Assembly: GCA_902475645.1 (NCBI GenBank)
Contig: CABSAH010000041.1
Location: 1 to 11,268 of the forward strand
From: an uncultured Christensenellaceae bacterium
GTDB taxonomy: Bacteria; Bacillota; Clostridia; Christensenellales; CAG-138
Reading direction: 5' to 3'
Length of the DNA stretch: 11,268 nt
Positions within the stretch are counted from its first letter, which is position 1. Each line of letters starts with the position of its first letter. Below are positions 1-6,300 of the stretch, piece by piece. The position numbers were made by a program, and so were the translations under genes. Under the pieces are notes generated by a model, which did not search any database, was not told where the DNA came from, and saw only the letters and a list, made by a program, of their open reading frames with translations.

Positions 1-873
1 ATTCTGAACCTGCTCGCGGATCTTTTCAAGCTCCGCCTTGCCCAGTATAACAAGCCTTGCAATTTCCGCATCGTTGGCCTTGGAACCGATGGTATTGAAT
101 TCGCGGTTCATCTCCTGCACCACAAAATCAAGCCTTCTGCCCGCCGCCTCGCTTTGGCAAAGCAGCTCCCGCGCCTGCGCGGTGTGGCTTTTAAGCCTTA
201 CAAGCTCTTCATCTATGCTGGCCTTATCCGCAAAAAGCGCAACCTCCGTTGCAAGCCGCTGTGCATCAACCTCCACAGTGCCGCCGAGCATGGCCTCTAT
301 GCGCTCGTTAAGCTTTGTGCAGTATTCTTCAACCACCGTAGGCGCCCGCATTTCGATTTTTTCGCGCAGTCCGTCAACCGTGCATAGCCTTGCGGAAAGG
401 TCGTTTGCAAGCCTTTCGCCCTCGCCGCGGCGCGCATTTATCAATTCCGCAATGGCTTTTTTTGCGGCCTCCTCGGCAAGCGCTTTTACCGCTTCGTCAT
501 CCTCGTCCGCTTCAACTATGTCCGTAACGTCGGGCAGCCTGAGCGCATTGGAAAGCGTCATGTCGTTTTCCTCCCTAAGCTCTGCCGCCGCAGCCCTGAC
601 GGATTTAAGATATGCGCCGAGCAGCGCCGTATCTATCCTTACTTCCTTAGCGTCGCTTCTGTTGTTCCGATAATTAACAAATACGTCAACATGCCCGCGC
701 GAAAGGCTGTTGTTCAGCGCTGCGCGCAGCGTATCCTCCGCAAAGGAAATGTGCCTTGGCATACGGAAGGAAATATCCAAATAGCGGTGGTTAACGCTTT
801 TCAGCTCCACCGTCATCTCCCGTCCGTCCTGCGCGGCCTTCCCGCGCCCAAAGCCCGTCATGCTGCTTACCAT
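1..873 (-). CDS. yicC: YicC/YloC family endoribonuclease (3' end cut by window edge)
   Basis: The frame is open from the ATG at 871-873 to base 1 and gives 291 residues with no stop. The N-terminus MVSSMTGFGRG matches the family signature (M-x-x-SMTGFGR). It is followed by the conserved ELKSVNHRYLD segment at about residues 22-32. The C-terminal part carries LDFVVQEMNREFNTIGSKAN, the most conserved stretch of the family, and ends KIREQVQN. Family members normally end ...QVQNIE, so only about two codons and the stop are missing. E. coli YicC and B. subtilis YloC belong to a family described as endoribonucleases acting in RNA turnover in the cytoplasm. The start is supported by AAGGAGG at 879-885, five bases upstream, and by a promoter at 904-932. 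In many Firmicutes remA, gmk and rpoZ follow; that region is outside the window. Confidence 0.95.
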   Translation of the reverse strand, partial: MVSSMTGFGRGKAAQDGREMTVELKSVNHRYLDISFRMPRHISFAEDTLRAALNNSLSRGHVDVFVNYRNNRSDAKEVRIDTALLGAYLKSVRAAAAELREENDMTLSNALRLPDVTDIVEADEDDEAVKALAEEAAKKAIAELINARRGEGERLANDLSARLCTVDGLREKIEMRAPTVVEEYCTKLNERIEAMLGGTVEVDAQRLATEVALFADKASIDEELVRLKSHTAQARELLCQSEAAGRRLDFVVQEMNREFNTIGSKANDAEIARLVILGKAELEKIREQVQN

Positions 874-903
874 ATAAGCCTCCTTGGATGTTGTAACTTT
901 ATT

Positions 904-932
904 ATTATATCACACTGTTTTCCCGTTTTGAA
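904..932 (-). promoter_or_regulatory. Sigma-A type promoter of yicC
   Basis: Read on the minus strand, the -10 box is TATAAT (904-909), preceded by TGA, which makes an extended -10. The -35 box is TTCAAA (927-932), 4 of 6 matches to TTGACA, with a 17-bp spacer. Transcription would begin near 897, giving a leader of about 24 nt that contains the AAGGAGG ribosome binding site. This gives yicC its own transcription start, separate from the pcrA-ligA unit. Confidence 0.75.
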
Positions 933-937
933 CCCCA

Positions 938-962
938 TTTTTGCCAATCCGCACGGCAAAAA
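938..962. repeat. Perfect 8-bp inverted repeat between the AIR-synthase-like gene and the yicC promoter
   Basis: The arms are TTTTTGCC (938-945) and GGCAAAAA (955-962) with a 9-base loop. It begins 3 bp after the TAA stop of the AIR-synthase-like gene and ends 5 bp before the yicC -35 box. No T-run follows the hairpin on either strand, so it is not a standard intrinsic terminator. It could be an mRNA 3'-end stabilising hairpin or a protein-binding site; the sequence alone does not decide. Confidence 0.6.
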
Positions 963-965
963 GCA

Positions 966-1934
966 TTATTCATAGAGCTTATAAAGCTCGTCCGCACCCG
1001 GCGGGGCAATGGCTTCCCCCTTCGCCGTGCGCACACCCTTGCCGCAGGCACGGCCTATCACCGCCGCGTTTATACCGATGGAGTTAAGCCCGCAAACAAG
1101 CGCTTCCCCGTTAGGGCAGGCTATTAGCATTGCTCCGCTTGAAAGCAGCCTTAGCGGGTCAAGCCCAAGCGCCGCGCATATTTTAAGCGTTACGGGCTTT
1201 ATCGGCACCTTATCGGCATCTATTTCAATTCCCACGCCGGATGCTTCGCTCATTTCCCATGCCGCGCCGAAAACGCCGCCTTCCGTAACATCGTGCATGG
1301 CGTGCGCGCCGTTGGCATAGGCATAAAGCCCTTCCTTAACCACGCTTACATAATCCATGTAGCCGCGCGCTTCGTCAAGCTCCGCTTCGCTTATGCACTC
1401 AAGCCTATCCGCAAAGTCGTTTGCAATTATGGCCGTACCTTCAAGGCATGCCCATTTGGACAGCACAATGCTGTCCCCCTCCTTCATTCCGCCCGGCGTC
1501 AATATGCCGCGCTCGCCCGCCTTGGCAATAACGGCGGCGCTGGTTATCATGCGCGTAACCGCGTCCGTAACCTCCGTATGCCCGCCTATTATTTCAACGT
1601 TTGCAACCCTTGCCGCCGCGCTTAGCTCATCCGCAACGCGCGCAATATCCTCCTTCGTTGCACTCGGCGGCACAAGCAGCGTTGTAAGCAGGCCTATCGG
1701 CTCCGCCCCGGCAGCCGCGGCATCGTTGCAGCTTACGTGTACCGTAAGCGCGCCAAGGTGCTTATCCGCCGCCGTAATGGGGTCGGTAGACAGCACGGCT
1801 ATACGCCCGCCCATATCCACCGCCGCGCAGTCCACGCCAACCTGCGGGGAACACAGCACCTCGCTCCGTGTATGCGTAAATTTAGACAGTATCAGCTCAT
1901 TCAGCGTATCGTTATCAAGCTTGCCTATCCGCAT
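966..1934 (-). CDS. AIR synthase / HypE-like ATP-binding protein of unknown substrate
   Basis: The 322-residue product belongs to the PurM/HypE/ThiL/SelD superfamily, whose members use ATP to activate a substrate oxygen. Landmarks are QVGVDCAAVD (31-40), the acidic nucleotide-binding segment VHVSCNDAAAAGAEP (65-79), IIGGHTEVT (115-123), and HDVTEGGVFGAAWEM (214-228), the HypE-like start of the C-terminal AIRS_C domain. It most resembles HypE-type proteins rather than PurM or ThiL. However, the C-terminus ends ELYKLYE and lacks the terminal PRIC-type cysteine that carries the thiocyanate in true HypE, and no hyp or hydrogenase genes are nearby. A role in hydrogenase maturation is therefore unlikely, and the substrate is unknown. 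The start at 1932-1934 overlaps the 3' end of ligA by 20 bp and has AGGAG at 1941-1945, six bases upstream, which implies co-transcription and possible translational coupling with ligA. The stop is TAA at 966-968. Confidence 0.9.
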   Translation of the reverse strand: MRIGKLDNDTLNELILSKFTHTRSEVLCSPQVGVDCAAVDMGGRIAVLSTDPITAADKHLGALTVHVSCNDAAAAGAEPIGLLTTLLVPPSATKEDIARVADELSAAARVANVEIIGGHTEVTDAVTRMITSAAVIAKAGERGILTPGGMKEGDSIVLSKWACLEGTAIIANDFADRLECISEAELDEARGYMDYVSVVKEGLYAYANGAHAMHDVTEGGVFGAAWEMSEASGVGIEIDADKVPIKPVTLKICAALGLDPLRLLSSGAMLIACPNGEALVCGLNSIGINAAVIGRACGKGVRTAKGEAIAPPGADELYKLYE

Positions 1935-3921
1935 CGGTATCTCCTATATAATCAAAAAATTCATTCTCGTCCATAACCGGTATGTTAAGCTCGTTAGCCT
2001 TGGCAAGCTTGCTGCCCGCACCCGGCCCCGCAACCACAAAATCCGTCTTTTTGCTTACGGATGACGCGGCCTTGCCGCCAAGCTTAGCTATCAGCGCCTC
2101 TATATCGCCCCTGCCCATGCGCTCCATGGTTCCGGTAACAACTATCGTTTTGCCCGTAAGCAAGCCCGGTTCAGTCGATATTTCCTCGGCCTTGGGCGTG
2201 ACACCGTGCGCAAGCAGGCGGTCTATCTGCGCGGATATGGAAGCATCGTTAAAGAAATCCACAACATCCCGCGCCACAACCGCGCCCACATCGGGTATTT
2301 CAATAAGCTGCTCCTCCGTTGCGCTGCGCACGGCTTCAAGCGTAGAGAACCGCTTTGCAATGTCCCGCGCGGTCTTTGAGCCTACGTTGGGTATGCCTAT
2401 TGCAAACAGAAATGCGCCAAGCGTAGGGTGTTTGCTTTTCTCTATCGCCTGCATAAGATTGGCTATCTTTTTATCCTTAAAGCCGTAAAGCTCCCTGTAA
2501 TCATCCGCCTTCAGGTCATAAAGATCGGGTATGCTCCTAAGTCCCTTTTTTTCAACCAGTACGGCGGCGGTTTTTTCGGAAAACGTATCTATATCCATCG
2601 CCTCGCGCGAAGCATAATGCGCCAGCCGCGCGGCTATCTGCGGCGGGCAGGAAAGGGAATTGGTGCAATACAGATGCACGCCCCTATGCTCCACATGCGC
2701 CCCGCATGCAGGGCATTTTACGGGCTTTTCTATTTCCCGCTCCGGCTTATCGCCCTCAACCGCCCCCGTTATTTCCGGAATAACATCGTTGCTGCGGCGT
2801 ATGAACACGCGGGAGCCTATTCCGACGCGCTTTCTTATAATATCGTCAAAATTATTAAGCGTGGCGTGGCTTATGGTTGCCCCCACAAGCTCCACCGGCT
2901 CCAGATGCGCGCGCGGCGTTAGCTTACCCGTGCGGCCAACCTCCCACGTTACGTCCTTTAGTATTGTGGTCGTTTCCTCCGCCGCAAATTTGAACGCAAT
3001 CGCCCAGCGCGGGAACCTATCCGTATTGCCCAATGCGCGCCGCGTTGCGCCGTCAACTATCTTAACGACCATTCCGTCTATAAGAAAATCCAGGCTTTCC
3101 CTTTGCTTTTCCGCGCGCCTTATGCCCGCATAAACATCCTCTATATTATCGTAAAGCTCCATAAAGCCGCTTGTGGGCAGCCCGTTTTCTTTAAGGAAGC
3201 TTATTGTTTCATCATGCCCTGCAAGCTCGCGCCCTTCAATATAGCCCACGCTGTACATGCAAACATCCAGCCTGCGCTTGGCAGTTACGGCGGGGTCAAG
3301 GTTCCTCAGCGCGCCCGCCGCAGCATTGCGGGCGTTTTTAAGCTGTTCCTCCCCGCTTTTGTTAAGCTTATCCAGCACGCTCAGGCGCATATAGCATTCA
3401 CCCTGACATTCCATTTTGCCCTTAAACGGTATCGTCAGCGGAATTGTTTTTATGGTCATGGCCTGCGGCAGTATAGCCTCGCCCACCACGCCGTTGCCGC
3501 GCGTTGCGGCCTGAACAAGCCTGCCGCCGTCATACGTCAGGTTTATTGTAAGCCCGTCAAACTTATATTCAAGCGCATAGCGAAGCTTTGGGAGCGGCGA
3601 ATCGATATGAGCCTGATTATATTCATCCCTCAGCTTTTCCGCGCGCCTGCTCCATTCTATAAGCTCAGCTTCCGTGCGCACCTTGTCCATGCTCCAAAGC
3701 CGACCGATATGCCTATGCTCGCTGAATTCGCTAAGGGGCTTGAAGCCCACGCGCCTTGTCGGTGAATCGTCAAGCACAATGCCTGTTTCCTTTTCAATGC
3801 GAACAAGCTCATCAAACAGCTCGTCGTATTCCTTATCGCTCACCCTTGGCGCATCGTAGCGATAGTACGCCTCCGCATATTCATTTAGCAGCGCAACAAG
3901 CTGCCGCATACGTTCATTCAT
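1915..3921 (-). CDS. ligA: NAD+-dependent DNA ligase LigA
   Basis: The 668-residue product is full length for LigA, the essential bacterial enzyme that seals nicks in replication and repair using NAD+. Domains in order: Ia, the NMN-binding part (YDAPRVSDKEYD, about 22-33); the adenylation domain with nucleophile K120 in EYKFDG; ECQGECYMRL (171-180) with the conserved motif glutamate; GMVVKIV with K287; FKFAAEE with K311; an OB fold starting near WEVGRTGKLTP (326-336); a four-cysteine zinc finger (C403, C406, C419, C425); helix-hairpin-helix repeats (about 430-580); and a BRCT domain (about 586-661). Two usually conserved spots differ: the SLDN-like segment reads SMDK (77-80), and RGDGxxGED reads RGNGVVGEA (141-149). 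The start lies 21 bp after the pcrA stop. The ribosome binding site is weak (a G-rich GGCGGGG at 3933-3939), and an in-frame ATG four codons later is an alternative. Confidence 0.98.
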   Translation of the reverse strand: MNERMRQLVALLNEYAEAYYRYDAPRVSDKEYDELFDELVRIEKETGIVLDDSPTRRVGFKPLSEFSEHRHIGRLWSMDKVRTEAELIEWSRRAEKLRDEYNQAHIDSPLPKLRYALEYKFDGLTINLTYDGGRLVQAATRGNGVVGEAILPQAMTIKTIPLTIPFKGKMECQGECYMRLSVLDKLNKSGEEQLKNARNAAAGALRNLDPAVTAKRRLDVCMYSVGYIEGRELAGHDETISFLKENGLPTSGFMELYDNIEDVYAGIRRAEKQRESLDFLIDGMVVKIVDGATRRALGNTDRFPRWAIAFKFAAEETTTILKDVTWEVGRTGKLTPRAHLEPVELVGATISHATLNNFDDIIRKRVGIGSRVFIRRSNDVIPEITGAVEGDKPEREIEKPVKCPACGAHVEHRGVHLYCTNSLSCPPQIAARLAHYASREAMDIDTFSEKTAAVLVEKKGLRSIPDLYDLKADDYRELYGFKDKKIANLMQAIEKSKHPTLGAFLFAIGIPNVGSKTARDIAKRFSTLEAVRSATEEQLIEIPDVGAVVARDVVDFFNDASISAQIDRLLAHGVTPKAEEISTEPGLLTGKTIVVTGTMERMGRGDIEALIAKLGGKAASSVSKKTDFVVAGPGAGSKLAKANELNIPVMDENEFFDYIGDTDADRQA

Positions 3922-3942
3922 CGTGTAAACATCCCCGCCGTT

Positions 3943-6171
3943 TTATTCGTCAGTTATGGGGTAAAGCGGCGCATATGCAGCCGCAAAGCGTTTTTTGCCG
4001 CCTATGTCAAAATCCACGGTAACGGTCATGGAGCCGCCTGTACCCGCAACGTCTATAACTGTACCGTCCCCGAACTTTTCGTGTCTTATGCGCATAAGCG
4101 GAGCATATTCAACGTTAAGCTTGGTTTTTGTCGGCTCCGTGCGCTGCGAATACGGCGTGCGCTTAGGCGGCTTCATGCCGAAGCCCTGCATTGAGGCATA
4201 TGTTACCTCCGGCGCCGCGGGGCGATCGTATCCATCGGGTATTATGCGCTTGGGCCTATCGTCCTTCATCAGCTCCTGCGGTATTTCGTCCAAAAAGCGG
4301 GACGGGCGGTTTATTGTGGTTTCCCCGAATATGGAGCGCGTCTGCGCGTTGACAAGATACAGCCTTTCCCGTGCGCGTGTTATGCCAACGTAGCAAAGCC
4401 TGCGTTCTTCTTCAAGCGCGTTTAGGCTCATGTCCCCGCGTGCGCGGCGGGTGGGGAACACGTTTTCCTCCATTCCTGCGATGAATACAACGGGGAATTC
4501 AAGGCCCTTTGCGCTATGCAGCGTCATAAGCGCAACCGCGCCCTCGCTTTCGTCAAGCGAATCTATATCGCTCACCAGCGCAACGCTTTCAAGGAACACA
4601 TTTAGCGCGTTTTCGCCCTCCGGCACATCGCGCTCTATTTCCTTTATATTTCCTATAAGCTCGGATATATTATCCATGCGCATAAGCGCGTCGCCCTTTT
4701 TATCCTCGCTTACCAGATACGCCTGATATTCTATTCTATCAACAAGGTATTTTGCAAAGTCCGAAAGCGGCATAAGCGTGCTCTGCGCCATAAGGTCGCT
4801 CATCAGCTCCGCCACTCCCCTCAGCTTCTGCTCCACCTTCTGCGTCAGCCCTTCGCCGCTTATCGCGGTAACGAGCATGGATTGGCCGTTTTTCTCCGCC
4901 GCCGCCGTAAGCTCGTCTATTGTTTTATCGCCTATTCCGCGGCGCGGCACGTTAATTATGCGGGAAAACGCAACATTGTCGTTCGGGTTGGCTATCGCCC
5001 TAAGGTATGCCATTATGTCGGCTATCTCCTTGCGCTGATAAAACCTTACCCCGCCGAATACCTTGTGCGGTATGCCGTAGTTTACAAGCGTGCTTTCAAT
5101 AACGCGGCTCTGCGCATTGGTGCGGTAAAGTATTGCAAAATCGCCGTAGCTTGCGCCCTGCTGCACGCCCTGCAAAATCTTTCGCGCAATAAACGCGGCC
5201 TCGTCGCGTTCGTTATCCGCGCCGTAACGCTCAATCGGGTCGCCGCCGTCCTTAGCCGTCCAAAGCGTTTTGGGCTTTCTGCCGGAATTGTGGCTTATAA
5301 CGGCGTTTGCGGCGTCCAGTATATACTTGGTGGAGCGGTAATTCTGCTCAAGCCGCACCACCTTTGCGCCTTCAAAGTCCTTTTCAAAGCTGAGTATGTT
5401 TTTTATATCCGCCCCGCGCCAGCCGTATATGCTTTGGTCATCGTCGCCCACAACGCAAAGGTTGCCATGCTTTCTGCACAGCATTTCAACCAGTCTGTAC
5501 TGCGGCATGTTGGTATCCTGATATTCGTCCACCAAAACGTACTTAAAGCGGTTCTGATACTTTTCAAGCACCTCCGGGCATTGTTCAAAAAGCTCTATCG
5601 TCTTAATAAGCAAATCGTCAAAATCGAATGCATTGGCGGCCATCAATCGGCGCTGATACTGCTCGAACACCTTTTCGGTTATGCCGTCGTCGCTGTAATT
5701 TTCCGCAATATATTGCTTAACATCGGACGACTTATTCTTTGCGTTGGATATATTTTCCTTTATAACGCGCTTGGGTGCGGCCTTGTCGCTTATGCCCATG
5801 CCCTTTAATATATCGCCGATTATTTTAAGCTGATCCGCATCGTCGTATATTGTAAAGCTGCGCTCATAGCCAAGCTTGTCGCAATCTATCCTAAGCAGCC
5901 TTACGCAGCAGGAATGGAACGTTGTTATCCACGCCTCCTCCACATCGCTGCCTATAAGCGCGGCGGCACGTTCGCGCATTTCCTGCGCGGCTTTATTGGT
6001 AAAGGTCAGCGCAAGTATGTTCCACGGCTTAACGCCATGCTCCACCAAATTTGCTATGCGATACGTTAAAACCCTGGTTTTGCCCGAGCCTGCGCCTGCA
6101 AGCACAAGCAGCGGCCCTTCAAGGCATTCCACGGCCTCGCGCTGCCTGTCGTTAAGAACTGATAGATCCAT
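3943..6171 (-). CDS. pcrA: ATP-dependent 3'-5' DNA helicase PcrA (UvrD/Rep family)
   Basis: The 742-residue product has all superfamily 1A helicase motifs in order. These are the Q motif LNDRQREAV (6-14), Walker A AGAGSGKT with K31, motif Ia LALTFTNKAAQEM (53-65), Ib TFHSCC (84-89), II VDEYQDTN (214-221, catalytic D215/E216), III VVGDDDQSIYGWRGA (240-254), IV RLEQNYRST (273-281), V LMTLHSAKGLEFPVVF (548-563) and VI YVGITRARERL (594-604). The C-terminal 50 residues (about 690-740, HEKFGDGTV... then APLYPI) match the Tudor-like domain by which PcrA/UvrD contacts RNA polymerase. The enzyme works in repair, replication restart and removal of stalled transcription complexes. It is the first gene of pcrA-ligA-AIRS. 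The start is supported by AAGGAAGAGG at 6179-6188 and a promoter at 6201-6229. The stop is TAA at 3943-3945. Confidence 0.98.
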   Translation of the reverse strand: MDLSVLNDRQREAVECLEGPLLVLAGAGSGKTRVLTYRIANLVEHGVKPWNILALTFTNKAAQEMRERAAALIGSDVEEAWITTFHSCCVRLLRIDCDKLGYERSFTIYDDADQLKIIGDILKGMGISDKAAPKRVIKENISNAKNKSSDVKQYIAENYSDDGITEKVFEQYQRRLMAANAFDFDDLLIKTIELFEQCPEVLEKYQNRFKYVLVDEYQDTNMPQYRLVEMLCRKHGNLCVVGDDDQSIYGWRGADIKNILSFEKDFEGAKVVRLEQNYRSTKYILDAANAVISHNSGRKPKTLWTAKDGGDPIERYGADNERDEAAFIARKILQGVQQGASYGDFAILYRTNAQSRVIESTLVNYGIPHKVFGGVRFYQRKEIADIMAYLRAIANPNDNVAFSRIINVPRRGIGDKTIDELTAAAEKNGQSMLVTAISGEGLTQKVEQKLRGVAELMSDLMAQSTLMPLSDFAKYLVDRIEYQAYLVSEDKKGDALMRMDNISELIGNIKEIERDVPEGENALNVFLESVALVSDIDSLDESEGAVALMTLHSAKGLEFPVVFIAGMEENVFPTRRARGDMSLNALEEERRLCYVGITRARERLYLVNAQTRSIFGETTINRPSRFLDEIPQELMKDDRPKRIIPDGYDRPAAPEVTYASMQGFGMKPPKRTPYSQRTEPTKTKLNVEYAPLMRIRHEKFGDGTVIDVAGTGGSMTVTVDFDIGGKKRFAAAYAPLYPITDE

Positions 6172-6200
6172 TGTTGTACCTCTTCCTTATGATAGGAATT

Positions 6201-6229
6201 ATTATACCATATTTTTGCGGCGTTTTGAT
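6201..6229 (-). promoter_or_regulatory. Promoter of the pcrA-ligA-AIRS unit (extended -10)
   Basis: On the minus strand TGG-TATAAT forms an extended -10 box (TATAAT at 6201-6206). At a 17-bp spacing the -35 position (6224-6229) reads ATCAAA, only 3 of 6 matches, so recognition probably leans on the extended -10. The start point would be near 6194, with a leader of about 23 nt holding the AAGGAAGAGG ribosome binding site. The 12-mer ATATGGTATAAT is identical in the pheST promoter. Confidence 0.75.
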
Positions 6230-6242
6230 AGTGCGCCGCAAA
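6214..6242. repeat. Perfect 9-bp inverted repeat across the pcrA -35 region
   Basis: The arms are TTTGCGGCG (6214-6222) and CGCCGCAAA (6234-6242) around an 11-base centre that contains the pcrA -35 position. A-rich and T-rich flanks can extend the stem. No T-run follows on either strand, so it is not a standard terminator. Its position between the pheT terminator and the pcrA -10 would suit an operator for pcrA; no known consensus is recognised, and it does not resemble the Gram-positive LexA box. Confidence 0.5.
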
Positions 6243-6279
6243 CAAAAAATCGGGGGTCCGGTATTTCAGGATCCCCGAT
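6243..6279 (-). terminator. Intrinsic terminator after pheT
   Basis: On the minus strand ATCGGGG (6273-6279) pairs with CCCCGAT (6249-6255). After one mismatch TCC/GGA adds three inner pairs and leaves a 9-base loop. A run of six T residues follows immediately (6244-6249, sharing its first T with the stem base). It starts 22 bp after the pheT stop codon and separates pheST from the pcrA unit. Confidence 0.9.
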
Positions 6280-6300
6280 AACGCTGCTCAGCCCATTTTA

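Noticed and set aside
38..673. A 211-codon Ser/Ala-rich open frame on the plus strand at the left end
   Set aside because: The minus strand there encodes an uninterrupted, clearly conserved YicC; the Ser-rich product is the usual shadow.
938..962. The inverted repeat read as an intrinsic terminator
   Set aside because: Its T residues are in the 5' arm, not after the hairpin, on both strands, so it is listed as an unexplained repeat instead.
966..1934. Naming the AIR-synthase-like gene hypE, purM or thiL
   Set aside because: The HypE terminal cysteine is absent, the N-terminal signatures of PurM and ThiL do not fit, and no pathway neighbours support any of these names.
4882..5808. A 308-codon open frame on the plus strand inside pcrA
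   Set aside because: It lies wholly antisense to a helicase with every motif intact, its translation shows no recognisable domain, and GC-rich codons on the other strand commonly leave such frames open.
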